Source: Thereva unica (lineage: Eukaryota; Arthropoda; Insecta; Diptera; Therevidae). Taken from it: a DNA stretch of 64,000 nucleotides. Both the position numbers and the translations under genes were made by a program. Of this stretch, positions 1 through 11,293 are shown one piece after another. The notes below the pieces were generated by a model. The model ran no database searches. It saw nothing but the letters and a program-made list of their open reading frames with translations, and was not told the origin of the DNA. The stretch spans positions 97,576,070 through 97,640,069 of the forward strand of contig OX465282.1 in assembly GCA_949987705.1 (NCBI GenBank), given 5' to 3'. How positions within the stretch are numbered: position 1 is the stretch's first letter; the number at the start of each line of letters is the position of its first letter.

Positions 1-789
1 ACAATGGTAGCATTTAATTGCAAACTTATTTGGTCGCTTGAACGATTTTCGATTTTGACGCGAGTTCTGGAATCGCTGGTTGCTGAATCGCGGATCAAAT
101 CGCGAATTATCAAATCGGGAATCAAATCGCGAGTTAGACTGACGCGAGTTTGGATTTCGTGTGTCGACCGATTTTTCATCATCTTTAACTGTCGTGTCAA
201 AGGCTAAAACCTTCGTGTTGGTCTCTTCTTTCAGTTCTCTAATTTTCAGTTCCATATCACGAAGTTTTGTCTTTACAAAAGTGAGTGTTGCGTCATCCGG
301 CATCATCATTTGCATAGCGAAAACCGCCGCGTTATAATCACTCGAAAGACTGCGTAACAAGTACGAGATGACATCCGAATCATCGAGTTTCATTCCCGCC
401 GCAGCAGCTTCACGCACGATAGCATCAAAATCATTGAAATGAGCTTCTAAACTTGCATCACTTTTCATTTTTAGAGCACTCAATTTGTCTTTAATCGCGA
501 TCCTTGTCGGTACACTTTTCCTAATATAATTTTCGTCCAGGTGCGCAAGAACTTGTTTCGCGGTCAAATCACTGTCCACAATAGGTATGAACGAGTTCGA
601 TAAGTACTCGGTAATTGTTCCCTTAGCGATCCGCTCAGCTTTTTGCCACTTTCTGTCCGGTATTAGTGGAGGCTGTTCTTTTATCACTTTTATACAGTCT
701 AGTTCCGTCAGAAGAGCACATATTCTAAACCTCCAAACGTTATACTCCTGTCCATTGAACCGCGGAATGTCTCGCCTGGATTTATCCAT
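1..789 (-). CDS. Ty1/copia-type Gag, N-terminal part (runs off the left edge)
   Basis: Reading from the ATG at 789-787 down to base 1 gives an uninterrupted frame of 263 codons with no stop before the edge. It starts MDKSRRDIPRFNGQEYNVWR, the usual start of a copia-type Gag (FNGxxYxxW), continues through the helical UBN2-like region (about residues 30-190), then an Asn/Arg/Ser/Phe-rich linker with repeated SRFD units, and ends in CYHC, the first half of a CCHC zinc knuckle. Gag packages the element RNA in cytoplasmic particles. A primer-binding site lies 88 bases upstream at 877-890, so this is the 5' end of a copia element on the minus strand whose pol lies outside the window. No break is visible, so it could be young; protease, integrase and RT cannot be assessed. 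Confidence 0.88.
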   Translation of the reverse strand, partial: MDKSRRDIPRFNGQEYNVWRFRICALLTELDCIKVIKEQPPLIPDRKWQKAERIAKGTITEYLSNSFIPIVDSDLTAKQVLAHLDENYIRKSVPTRIAIKDKLSALKMKSDASLEAHFNDFDAIVREAAAAGMKLDDSDVISYLLRSLSSDYNAAVFAMQMMMPDDATLTFVKTKLRDMELKIRELKEETNTKVLAFDTTVKDDEKSVDTRNPNSRQSNSRFDSRFDNSRFDPRFSNQRFQNSRQNRKSFKRPNKFAIKCYHC

Positions 790-876
790 TTAGAAACCGA
801 TTAAAGAAAATCTAAACCAAGCCCGATTAACTAATCACGATTCACGCTTGCAGGTAATAATTAACACTACACGTAT

Positions 877-890
877 CTGGGCCCATAACC
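877..890 (-). other. copia primer-binding site
   Basis: On the minus strand these bases read GGTTATGGGCCCAG, the initiator-tRNA-Met-internal priming sequence typical of copia elements. It sits between the Gag start and the presumed 5' LTR, which would extend to the right from about 893. The outer LTR edge is not resolved because no second LTR is in view. Confidence 0.7.
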
Positions 891-1095
891 TAATGGATAT
901 GGGATAAATTAAATAAAACACTTTAGCACTTTTAAATAAAAACTCTATATTAAATCGTTATGACTCTACGAGCAGAAGGAAGGTCTTTACTTGTAGACGA
1001 TTGAAAAAGAAAAAAAAACAAAAGCAAAGAACATGTCTGTTCATGCTTCCCTTTTAAAACAAAATTCGTTTTTTTTTCTCACGCACACTTTTTTT

Positions 1096-1167
1096 CAAAC
1101 AAGTTTCGTTCGTTCATTCGTTCGATTTTTACAAACAAGTTTCGTTCGTTCATTCGTTCGATTTTTA
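1096..1167. repeat. tandem repeat, two 36-bp units
   Basis: Two nearly identical 36-bp units containing GTTCGTTCATTCGTTCG, followed by a long T-rich tract to about 1220. It lies in or next to the presumed copia LTR. Confidence 0.75.
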
Positions 1168-1360
1168 TTTTTTTTTTTTTGTTGTTTTTTTTTTGTTTTT
1201 TTTTTTTTTTTTTATTTTAAAATGTTACTTAAAATATGATCTTTGTTTGCATTGATTGGTTTTTGGAATTTTATCATCAAAAATCCAACAAAAACTATTT
1301 CGAATATACATATATATTAGAAAAATTGAAAAAGTTCCTTTATTTATTTCCATTTATTCT

Positions 1361-1621
1361 TCAAGTGCTGGATGTCTCGGGGTCTGGTTCACCGGAGCTG
1401 TCCATTTCACCTTCATTTTCTTCGTCTAATTTCTCTTCAGGTTCATTCGTTACGGGGATATTACTGCAGCGATTACTATAACAATGAGCACATACTGAGG
1501 TGTACAATAACCCCGCTTTTCGACAGGAACAGCTTGTCGTGCACCCTTTTATGCACTTGAAGAAATTTAACTGTGAAAGGTATTTGGGAGCCAAAGCATC
1601 GATCATTTTTACTGACGCCAA
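1361..1621 (-). pseudogene. Cys-rich (CxC-like) domain fragment, probably transposon-derived
   Basis: An 86-codon frame contains a cluster of cysteines (FFKCIKGCTTSCSCRKAG, then CAHC and C) followed by an acidic tail ending in a stop. I know similar Cys-rich tails from the C-termini of transposon-derived insect proteins. There is no visible upstream continuation, so I read it as the last exon or a torn-off end of such a protein. The exact family is not recognised. Confidence 0.4.
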
Positions 1622-1845
1622 TGTATCTCCTTATAGGCCGCTACGGAATTTTTAGTTTTGTATTGCTTTTTGTTAAGTGCCTTGTTTGGCAATAAATAAA
1701 AAAATAAATAAAATTATCCGACCGACCGTACACCTAACATTACCTACCATAAGTTGATGCATCAACACATAACGGAAAATCATGCGAGTATTTTCACTCT
1801 CAACAATTTGTAGTCGATTAATTTATTCTGTGAGTTGTTCATTAA

Positions 1846-2175
1846 CAAGGGGGCCTCGGTAGCCTGGGGAGTCTGGGTACCATCCAAGAGGTCCCGGGTT
1901 CGAATCCCGGCCAGCCCCACGGTCCTTCGCCTTTTCCATTTTCCAACCTACATAACTTTCCTTCTTTCTTCTTCCCTCTTTACATTCCTGATTCCTCCTG
2001 TCATAGCCTTCCTTAGCCCTTCCCCGCTCCACCAAAGCGCATGTCATCGCTTGGTTGATGAAATTCAACTCGTGGACTAAAAATATCACGGGTAGGTTGT
2101 GGCAATTCCTTCCTTCCCCGACTAGAGCTGCTGTTCGACAAGGGCCTTTCTTGAGACTCTAGTCTTTCACATAAA
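1846..2175 (+). mobile_element. tRNA-derived SINE
   Basis: The head carries a polymerase III B box (GGTTCGAATCC) preceded by an A-box-like TAGCCTGGGGAGTCTGG, then a T/C-rich body and an A-rich tail near 2165-2175. A second, diverged copy lies in reverse at 41521-41750 and shares the body as well as the head. A head-only fragment is at 45358-45442. The tRNA-like part lacks an intact acceptor stem and anticodon arm, so it is not a functional tRNA gene. Confidence 0.8.
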
Positions 2176-2189
2176 AAAAAACCAAATTT

Positions 2190-2549
2190 GTCCTGCAGGC
2201 CAATTAATAGGTAAATTGATTATTATTATCGACCCGTTTAAATTTTAAATTAGCGTTTTATACAGTAAAAACGATTTTTATTAATTATATAAATTCATAA
2301 AATATTGAAAGTGACAAATAAAACACAGCCTTTTAGGCCTCTAAAAAATTCATAAAAATTGAAATTAAGTTTTCTTCATCTTTTAATTTCCCTTCCACCA
2401 TTTTAATTTTATGTTTTATGAAGCATGAATTTAAGTAGTGGGAGCTTAACCTATAATACTTCTTACAAAACGAAACAGTTAAATAAACGAATTCCTTGTC
2501 CGAGGTTTTAAGAGATCCATATTGAACTCAATTTGAGTTAGCCAGCTAC
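2190..2549. other. AT-rich stretch, no gene seen
   Basis: No coding frame, repeat terminus or recognisable element was found. TTTATT motifs near 2275 could serve as a poly(A) signal for the minus-strand exon just to the right, but this is weak. Confidence 0.4.
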
Positions 2550-2687
2550 TTATATATTTTCTCTTATTCTGTTTAGTATGATATTGTTTAACTTTTTGGC
2601 AGTGTCAAAATCCATCTCAACTTCTTCCAGGGCAGCTTTAGATGCTTTGCAGTTGCAACACATGCCAAAATCCATTAAGAATGACAC
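2550..2687 (-). CDS. possible terminal exon of an unrecognised gene
   Basis: On the minus strand a pyrimidine-rich tract ending TTATTTACAG is followed by 45 codons and a TAA stop. The peptide contains FLMDFGMCCNCKASKAALEE and then an amphipathic stretch ending LNRIRENI. The acceptor, stop and protein-like composition are suggestive. No partner exon could be found with confidence, and the ORF is short. It could equally be a gene relic or chance. Confidence 0.25.
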   Translation of the reverse strand: MSFLMDFGMCCNCKASKAALEEVEMDFDTAKKLNNIILNRIRENI

Positions 2688-2939
2688 CTGTAAATAAATA
2701 TTTTTTATATTTAATATATATTTTAATTTAATTTATAAAAAGTTAAAGGGCATTTCTATTAAATATAAATGGGTGTTTCTCACCAAAGTGGTAAAATCGC
2801 TGTCCTTGGCAAATATTACGTAAACTATGGTGAGAAATATTTATATTTCTGCAAATTTCAATTTATAACTATCTAAACTATAGTATACAATATAGAAAAT
2901 ATCTCACTTAAAAACCTATATGGTTTCAATAACGTATTT

Positions 2940-3840
2940 TTTAGGTCTAAAAACAGTCCCCTAGCCGGTCCCCAAACCAAAATATTTTCTATTGAGTTCA
3001 TTAATTGAACTAATATTTTAAAAACAATTAACTTATATAACACAATCTAATCAATATGAAATGATATGCTATTAGACTGTAATATCAATTTATTTAAACT
3101 ATTTTTTGATTAGTTTAATTTAACCTAAAGTTGGTCCCCGAATTTCATGAACAGTCCCCTGCCAAAGTTTCGAGTTACGCATCAGGCCATCTACAGTAAA
3201 GACAGACTTGTTAATGGGCGTAACGAAACGTGAACGACATGAAATTAGCTTTGTTACCCCCAAAAGTAGCTATACCTCATTTTGTTTAGTGTTACAAGAG
3301 TTAGAGGGGCACATGCGCGTATCGGTACGCAACATTCGACAGTCCTCTGCTAAGTGTTATTTTTCTTTTTTTAAAGTGTTCCAGTTTTCTCTATTGTGCA
3401 TAATTTTAAATAAGATGGCTTATATTGTTTCTATATAACAAAATAAAGTCATAATGAAGGAATTTTATGGTACCGTACCAATTACACAAATTAAACAGTC
3501 CCCTGCCAACAGTCCCCGTCAACAGTCCGCCGCTACATACAGAATCAGGAGACTGTTTCATTTATTAGGGCACTGTTATTGTACTTTTGCCTTTGTTTTA
3601 GGTCTATAACCATCTTTTAATCATGGCGCGAGAAAGAAGAAAGTGTCTAAGGAAGAAATAAAAGTTCACAAGTTTACTTGGAACTACACAGAGAACTTGG
3701 AACTACCAAAGAAGACTGTTTTATTTTTATATATATGCGTCATGAGGAATGTTTTTAAAGTATATATACTACTAATAAATGCTCATTTAACTTATATATA
3801 CAGTCTTCTGACATATGCAACAGTCCTCTGACATATGAAT
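2940..3840. repeat. non-coding region with a recurring ACAGTCCCCTG-like motif
   Basis: Short variants of ACAGTCCCCTGCC or CAGTCYTCTGACATATG recur roughly ten times across 900 bp on the same strand (for example near 2953, 3151, 3340, 3495, 3512, 3523, 3800 and 3820). No coding frame explains them. They could be subterminal repeats of an unrecognised DNA transposon. Confidence 0.4.
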
Positions 3841-4212
3841 TTTTTAAATTTACTCAATAAGTCCTAAAATAAAACAAATATATTTGGGTCCCTTACTGTT
3901 TATTATCCACCAGATAGATATCTATTTAATTGTATATTTTTTTTTCATATTCACGTAAAAAAGTTACTGGGACAGATTTCTTGCAAAAATTTACCAGTTT
4001 ACAGAGAAACACCCAAATAAAGTAAAATATACATATGTAAAGGCACCACGAGCGATCCATTTGACTCCGAGCCAAGTCAGCCATATCAGAGCCACCTAGT
4101 TGAATATTCATATGCTCCAAAATAAATGCAGCAGATCCATTTATTGGCGTGCTCATTGGGGGAAGCCCCCTATACAAACTGCAGACCTGAAGCATGAAGC
4201 TTCATAGCTTCA

Positions 4213-4996
4213 AGGTGGATTTACATATCTGACATTTTTCCGTCGCGCCGTATCACAGCTGATCATTTCTGTCGCTTTTTGACACATTCGTTGCCAAGCA
4301 AAGCAACAACAACTAAGCTAACAAAAAAAACACAATTTAATAAAACCTCTCTTTACGTCCACGGAAACCCAAACAAATCCAAATAAACAAACATTTCAGT
4401 TATACATAACCCCAAATCTAACTTCCAATCAGCTGTTTTTATCACCATGCCACAGAGAAAGTTGAAGATCGTTCAGCTCTCCGCCGTGACGGTGAGATGT
4501 CGCAGAGATTGATTTACATATCTGACATTTTTTCGTCGCGCCGCAGCTGATCATTTCTGTCGCAGATTTTCAATACGCGTTTTACATTTGTGAAGAATTC
4601 TGTCGCGGCCAAAAACAATCGTGAAATTTGATAACGGACTTGAAGAGAGTAAAAATAAAAGTAACTAAAAAATATAAATTACCAAACAAACTATTTTAAA
4701 TAAAACCTCCACGCAAAACCAAGCAATTTCAAATAAAAATACATTTCAGTGACACATAACCTCAAATTTTACTTACAATCAGCTGTTTCTATCACGCTGT
4801 CACAAGAAAAGTTGAAGTTCGTTCAGCTCTTGCCCGTGACGGTAAGATGTCGCAGAGATTGTCCTATTGGTCGAAATTGTAAAAAAAGCGGCGCGACAGA
4901 AAAACGTCGGATATGTAATTCCACCTTGTTTCCTATTGGTCGAAATTGTAAAAATGAGCGGCGCGTTAGAAAAACGTCGGATATGTATATCCACCT
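4213..4996. mobile_element. MITE with 3-bp target duplication TCA
   Basis: The termini are inverted repeats beginning AGGTGGATTTACATATC and ending in its complement-like CCACCT. They are flanked by TCA at 4210-4212 and 4997-4999. A second internal copy of both ends (near 4511 and 4895) suggests one copy inserted into another or an internal duplication. No coding capacity is seen. A 3-bp duplication is compatible with the PIF/Harbinger superfamily. A fragment of the same family occurs near 25940. Confidence 0.75.
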
Positions 4997-4999
4997 TCA

Positions 5000-5480
5000 A
5001 GCTTCAAAAATTTAGACTATAAGATTTATCACAATTATTGGGCCAAGCTTCACGTGAACACAGAAAGAAGTCGAAACCGGCTTTTATTAGAAAGAAACGT
5101 GAAAAGAAGGGACAAAACAGGATGCCCATAACGAAAGTTTAACGAAAGAATTTTCATCCAAAAATAGCTTGGGTGAAAACACATAAGCACATTACTTTTC
5201 TTGTTTGTTACATTTCATGTATAAAAAAACTAAGGTCTGGCTTGCAGTCCAAACTGAACGTCTAAACGTGAATAGGGCCTAAAAACATTATCATGTAGTC
5301 AAAGAAATAAATCGCACAAATGGATTGTAAGCCTTTCCGAAGTTGAAACCTTTTTCATTTATAGGAAGATGCTCACAAGCCGTTGTCAAACAATAGACAC
5401 CATGTATCTGAATAGAACGAACAAAATGACACTAAAAATTAGAACCTATTTCTATTTTGTGGTTGATGCTAACAGTTACT
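5000..5480. other. intergenic, no gene seen
   Basis: No convincing coding frame or element ends; bounded by a MITE on the left and a 5'-truncated LINE on the right. Confidence 0.4.
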
Positions 5481-5484
5481 GGCT

Positions 5485-6275
5485 TACGCAGACGACTTTG
5501 ACATCATTGGAAGAACAACAACAGCTGTACAAGCTGCTTTCACTCAGATTGAGCAAGCGGCAGGAAATTTAGGACTGCACATTAACGAAAGCAAAACAAA
5601 GTACATGATGGCCTCGTCTACAAGAACACCTAACATAGGTCCCACAATCAAGATAGAGGAACATGAGTTTGAAGTGATAAAATCATTTGGGTCAATAATA
5701 GCAGCCGATAATAGCATGGAACCAGAAATACGCGCACGACTGCTAAAAGCCAACAAAGCCCACTATAGTCTGTCAAGGCTCTTCAAATCCAAATATCTAA
5801 CCATAACGTCTAAACTTTTACTATATAAGACGGTCTTACCCGTTCTCACATATGCATCCGAAACGTGGGTGCTTAGCAAAAAGCACTCAAACCTCTTGGG
5901 CGTGTTTGAGAGGAAAATACTTCGGAGGATTGTTGGCCCCGTATGTGAGGAAGGACGATTCCGGAGACTCTACAATGGCGCGCTCGTAGAGCTATCGCGA
6001 CATAGATGTTGTGAAAAAAATAAAGCTCGGTAGGCTCCGGTGGGCAGGGCATCTAGCTCGTATGAGTGAAGATGAGCCTGCTCGGAAAGTTCTCTGCGGT
6101 AAGACCTAAGGAGTGCGACAGCGAGGGAGACCCAACCATCGCCGGAAGGATGGCGTGGACCAGGACGCTCAGAGTTTAGGGATGCCAAACTGGATGACAT
6201 CGGCTCAGAATCGGGACCGGTGGAGAGAACAGTTGCGCGAGGCCAGGACCGGATCCCGGTTGTAGAGCCGTTAAA
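5485..6275 (+). pseudogene. LINE 3' fragment: reverse transcriptase C-terminal part (CR1/RTE-like)
   Basis: The frame opens in the middle of the catalytic RT motif, YADDFDIIG (5485 onward), then runs through the thumb (SKTKYMMASS, the KSFGSII motif, TYASETWVLSKK) to a typical C-terminal tail with LGRLRWAGHLARM. The reading frame shifts near 5980, so the last about 90 codons are in another frame. Everything upstream of YADD is missing, as expected for 5' truncation during target-primed reverse transcription. It is dead. I cannot assign the clade firmly. Confidence 0.82.
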
Positions 6276-6346
6276 GAAGAAGAAGCTAACAGTTCTCTAC
6301 CCATGGAGACTATACAAATGGATGGGTAGCAGAAACCAAACTTTTA

Positions 6347-6568
6347 GGCCCCTGTGCTGAATGTCGAGTCGTGATTTGTGACAAGTGTTTTGAGTTGAAG
6401 AAAGTGGCGTTTCAGACCAATTGCGACTTTCAGCATAGGGGGCTAAACTCGCACTTAGCACTTCCACTCTAGGCCACTATGCTGAAAATCGTAATTCGAT
6501 TAAAACCTCACGTTCTTCAACTCAAAAAACTTGTTAAAAATCACGACTCGACATTCAACACAGGGGCC
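6347..6568. mobile_element. MITE with target duplication TTA
   Basis: Terminal inverted repeats GGCCCCTGTG and CACAGGGGCC, flanked by TTA on both sides (6344-6346 and 6569-6571). Inner arms share ACTTGTTTTGAGTTGAAG-like sequence. Non-coding. A diverged partial relative lies at 24800-24945. The TTA duplication fits PIF/Harbinger. Confidence 0.75.
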
Positions 6569-6571
6569 TTA

Positions 6572-7740
6572 GTTTATTTTAGGCCACAGATGTCGCCTAA
6601 CGCTGACATACCTCACATGAAGTGAGGCGAATTTGACCCATTTCGACGATTTGTTCAAAATTAACTTATACCATGCTTGCACTGAGCCGAAATTACATGA
6701 TTTCGGCTATTTTGATGATTTCGCTCAAAATCACGATCAAAACCATGTGATTTCCCATGTATTCTTGTGATTTCGAAATCATCTCCAACCTCGTAATTTT
6801 GGCAAAATTACGAACGAAATCATGTCGAAGCCAATACTCAAACCTAAAAATCGAATTCAGCTCAATTCAGCACGTCTCTCTTGATGGTGAACTTGTCAGT
6901 TTGTCACATTTTAATAACACAATTTTGATTTTGTACATTTTAAAATTCTTCAAAATACAAAAACCCAAGATATATTAAATAAATAAGCTAGAGGCTTTGT
7001 TATATTGCGTTTAGGAATGGATTGATGCACCACATAAATATGGGAAAAAAGATTTGTGCTGCTTTGTTGCTGATGCATTGTACTGTTTCCCACGAGACGA
7101 CGGCGTACGGTGATGAAAACTGCAGGGAAATTTCCCGATTTGCGGGAAAAATAAAAACAAAAAGGGAAAAGGGAAACCCATTCTTTCAGAGGGAAATTTA
7201 TTTATTAAAGAAATCTTACACGCAAAAAGAATGTTCAAAGATAAAAATTGCTATAAATAATGTTGGTGTTAATTCAAAACATTTAAATCTCTTTACACAG
7301 AATATGTATGATAACAAGTTTGAAAAAGATTAAAAGTTGTTTTTAATTCATAATACAATACTTTTCATGGAGGTTAGTATAGTACTTGCTTCTCGATTCA
7401 AAAACGTTTTAAGCGTTTTCATTATCAGTGCAAACAAGAAGAATTATATGTAATAGTTTTTATTTTTTTTACTGTCGAATTCAAGTCGAACATCGACAAT
7501 CAAGGCGTGTGAACTTAAATTGCCTGCCTATTTATGTAATGAATTGCTTTATTTTATTTTAGTTATTTTATGTTAAACCAAAAAAGATTTTTTTCTTAAG
7601 CAATAACGAAGACTTTGTTTATTTATTTGTTATTTATTATCAGTTAAATAAATGTGTTTTTCAATTTTATAGATTTTATGTTCGGGAGGGAAATTATTTG
7701 ACTTAAGGGGAAATTTGGATCGGTTGGGAGAGAAATCTTA
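6572..7740. other. AT-rich stretch without recognised gene
   Basis: It contains decayed inverted-repeat fragments rich in GATTTCG near 6600-6860, related to the ends of the MITE at 9941-11291. No coding frame was judged real. Confidence 0.4.
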
Positions 7741-7779
7741 TCCAATTGAGTTTTCATGGGCTTTCACACGGACCAATTT

Positions 7780-8022
7780 TTCCAACCAACTGTGCGTACT
7801 TTCCGTGTGAACAAAAAATAACAACAACGACACAGCTGTCAAAAGGTCGTATCGGTCGTACCAATTCATTCCGTCCGTTTTTAACAGTTGGAAATTTCAC
7901 ATTTCCATAAACTTTCCATGACGAACGGAGCGGTAGCCACAATCAAACTGACGGAACGTCAAAAATAACAAAGAAAAAACGTGCGGAGCGGACGGAACGT
8001 ATTGGTTCTGTTTAGAGCCATA
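7780..8022. mobile_element. MITE family with TTCCGTCCGTT ends
   Basis: Shares GTTGGAAATTTGACATTTCC-like left-end sequence and an AACAAAGAAAAAACG right part with copies at 27712-27880 and 62600-62975, plus a fragment near 36718. At least three copies in one window mark it as an interspersed repeat. Target duplication not resolved; no coding capacity. Confidence 0.6.
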
Positions 8023-8508
8023 AGAAAATCGGATGGAAAAACTTACCTCCCCATCGTCTTCTCTCACCCTCTTTTCTACAAATGACATTTCGATACGATT
8101 TCTGTTGGTTGGACGTCGCCTCGCGTAAAACAGCCCATTTATGCTCTGTTGCTTTGACATTTACGAAAAGGCCCTAACCCCACGTCTACACGAGTGTTTT
8201 TTAATCGCATAAGATACTTCATACTTTTTCCAGCTTGCTGTGAAAGCAAGCGCATAAGTTTTCATTCGTAAAATGGTTTTGAGCAAAATCCAATATATTT
8301 TTATGTGGAAATGTCACCCGTTGTACCGTCCATCATGGTCAAATGTATTGTTGTAAGCTTAGCTCAAAAGATGGAATAGGCTATGAAGAACATGAGGAAG
8401 CGTGACGAACCTTGTGTACCAAGTAAAGCCAAGTATAAAATCAAAATATATGTACATAGATTCATATTTAAAACTCTACCAAAAACCGGCCCTACGGCTA
8501 AACCGTTA

Positions 8509-8663
8509 AGGCCCCCATACACGGTCAAATTGGCTGTACAACCAGATTTTCATCAAACCTATAAGCGCAATGTATTTTGATCGGCCGACCGGCCCACAAT
8601 CGATAGTTTTGGTTGTACAACCGCACTTCGCTGTACAACCAATTGGACCGTGTATGGGGGCCT
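8509..8663. mobile_element. 155-bp MITE with target duplication TTA
   Basis: Near-perfect inverted repeats starting AGGCCCCCATACACGGTC, flanked by TTA (8506-8508 and 8664-8666). Related ends occur in the elements at 36366-36702 and 44468-44817. Confidence 0.82.
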
Positions 8664-8865
8664 TTACGCCTCCGCGCCTATACAGTTTTTGTTTATCTGA
8701 CCAAAAACCAACCAAAAGTATCAACATCCGGCTGCTTTGTAAATTTAGTGTATAATTTGATTACATCTTTTTTAGTTTTAATTTTAAATCCGACATTTTT
8801 AAGGTAAAATTATCGCATACGTTCTATGAGTTCTCGAATGAGTTTGCTCTCATGCGTTTTTTAAT

Positions 8866-9190
8866 GAGCCTATTCAGACGCTGCCATAAGTGTGCTGAGC
8901 AAAACCGGTTTTATTCAACCCCTCGGAAAACACACGGGACGTAATTGTGTTTAGAACATTTGAAAGCTTTACAGGAACGTTTAAATGTATGGTAAATAAA
9001 ATTCACTTGTCAGACAAAAACAGAGCTAAAGAAAACAAGAGATAGAAGTAACATTTTATATGTGTGTGTAAGTTTTCACGCGTTTGCTTTTGCGTGAAAA
9101 ATGTTTCGTTAAGTTCTTCCGCTCCCTTCCTTCTCTCATCTATAAAACCGGTTTTACATGCCATGAATGTGCACCGTCTGAATAGCCCCA
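8866..9190. mobile_element. MITE, inverted copy of the element at 35957-36278
   Basis: The termini contain TATTCAGACG and CGTCTGAATA, and the interior (CAAAACCGGTTTTATTCAACC at one end, ATAAAACCGGTTTTACATG at the other) matches the copy at 35957-36278 in opposite orientation. Exact outer bases are uncertain. Confidence 0.7.
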
Positions 9191-9229
9191 ATCGTAGGAA
9201 TCGCATCGCACATATAGACCCCGGGTTAA

Positions 9230-9915
9230 AGCCTAGTATCCTGTTCGTGCGGAATTCCGACTCCCCTTTAAAATGTATGTATGTATGTTAAAAAAGTGTG
9301 CGGAATTCAGGTTAGAGGACGGTCTGACGTCTATAAAGATTAGTATCCTGTTCTTGCGAAATTCAGACCCGTAAATGAACTTTGTACTCTAGAAAATAGA
9401 TGGCTTTTTTCTGAGCGGAGACTTTTCATTTCATTTTCCGCAGGATACTTAGCTTCAAGAAATGTATTTACTATTTTCATGAGCGGAAAGTTTGACGTTT
9501 ACTTTTCGGAGGCATACGAGATTGAAAAATGTAACATTAACAAATGTTCGCGTCAAATAAAAATTTAATTGTAATGTGTTTTTACATTTTAAATGCAAAA
9601 TCTGTTCTTGATTTTTTTTACTCTATCTTAATTCATAATGTTTTAGCTAGTCAAATTTAAAGGGCGAGGATATATGTATGTATGTATACAACATGCATCT
9701 TTGCTAAAATTCCCTTTCAATCTTCTTTTTTCCAAATAATGTATTTGCCCGATAGGCAAGCAATTTTCTCAACTTGTCATAACGCCGCTAGCATTTTCAA
9801 ATTGTCCAACTGTCAGGTCTACATTGTCTACATAAGTCTCCCAGCTAAGCGGAATTCAGACTAATTATATGGATTCTCTACAGAGCGGAATTCCGCACGA
9901 ACAGGATACTGGGCT
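9230..9915. mobile_element. MITE with target duplication TAA
   Basis: Ends are inverted repeats AGCCTAGTATCCTG and CAGGATACTGGGCT flanked by TAA at 9227-9229 and 9916-9918. An internal partial copy of the end sequence appears near 9340. Non-coding. Confidence 0.75.
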
Positions 9916-9940
9916 TAAGTCAGCCTAAACAAACTTAATA

Positions 9941-11291
9941 CCATGTTTCCATTGCACTTGAAATCCGCAAGTTTTGATAAAACGATTTGGCGAAATCCAA
10001 ATGTGTTTGCATCGCACCAGGCAGTTTTCGCTTGTCATAACAAACTTGCACATCAAATTTTAAAAACCTAATTATTACCCCGTTTATTACTGAGTTTCCA
10101 TGAGAGTTCAACCAGAGTTGAACCCAAGTTGAACTCCATGGAAACAGTCGCAGTCAAGAGTTTTCGTTAAAGATTTTCAACTCTGCTCAACTCAACGAAA
10201 ATAGGTAGATTGAACAGAGTTCACGCACACAACTACAAACGGGATTGTCAAATGTTAAAAAAGTCAAAATGTCGCGCCTGTTTATAACATTTCTGTTATA
10301 CAACGAACACAAAAAATTAATTTTATGTTCCATGATCGCTATTTTATAAAAACAAAAATATTACGTCAAATTTAAAAACAGCTGCTTGCTTAATACAAGT
10401 ACACATTCAGCTGTCTGTACACAGGCAGAAAAGTCAGCCATGGAAACGCATAGAGTTGAGTCGTTGAGTTGAAGTGTCATTTCAACTCAACCTCAACTCA
10501 ACTCGACTCCCATGGAAACTCGGTATATGACTAGGTCGAAAAGTTGAGTCGAGATTGAGTTGAAATTTCGACCACCGTATATGATGTTGAGTTGAGTTCA
10601 TTTTGGGTTGAAATAGAGTTGAATTGATATCAAAACATAACCTCAAATTTTTGTGTGAAATTCTCATTTATAGATACGTAAAAATTCATAACTAAATAAT
10701 TTATTTTTCCTGTACCAGAAAAAACATCCAATACAAAATTAACGCCGAAAGTGGACTTCGAGATGGTAATCAAACAAAAAAATGTCACTTCAACCCAATT
10801 TCAACTCAACCCCCGTATATGAAGTGAAATATCAACTCGATCTAGGTAAGACAGCTGAGTTGGGTTGAGTGGACCCAGTTTCAACTCGACATCCGTTTAT
10901 GACTGGGTTGAACCCGAGTTGAACCTGGGTTCAACCTAGTCATAATCGGGGTATATATCAACAAAACTGAGGAATTTGGAAATAGGCTGTAAAATAAGGA
11001 AAAAATATAAACATTCATTTAAGCTCCATTTTAAGCGTTAAAGATAGAAAATTTAAAAATAACAAATTCGTACTGTCAAAATTTTTTACAGCTGAGAAAT
11101 TTCCCCAAGCTGAGTACACTTGCTGAATAGGCTGAATAGTCATTAGCAAGATTTCGATCGAGATTTCATTGAAATCTCCTCCGAAAGGCGATTTCATTTT
11201 ATATGCTAAAACATGAGATTTCAAACGAAATTTCGTCCGAAATCCTCATTTTTGCCGAAATCGGAAGATTTCGAGTGCGATGGAAACATGG
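9941..11291. mobile_element. composite MITE, host of a second element
   Basis: Outer inverted repeats CCATGTTTCCATTGCACT and its complement-like GGAAACATGG lie next to TA on each side (9939-9940 and 11292-11293). The interior is interrupted by the element at 10078-10951. Subtracting that leaves about 480 bp rich in GAAATC repeats. Confidence 0.6.
10078..10951. mobile_element. nested MITE rich in GAGTTGA/TCAACTC arms
   Basis: Inverted ends CCCCGTTTATTACTGAG and CTAGTCATAATCGGGG, TA on both sides. Inside, GAGTTGA-type heptamers and their complements alternate many times, giving several nested hairpins. No coding capacity. Confidence 0.6.
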
Positions 11292-11293
11292 TA

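Noticed and set aside
1846..1920. tRNA gene
   Set aside because: It has A- and B-box-like sequence, but the acceptor and anticodon stems do not pair properly and the same sequence with a long body recurs at 41.5 kb, so it is a SINE.
4046..4195. minus-strand exon reading PINGSAAFILEHMNIQLGGS
   Set aside because: The peptide looks protein-like, but there is only a weak donor (GTGCCT), no identifiable acceptor or partner exon, and a MITE begins immediately upstream. Not enough to call.
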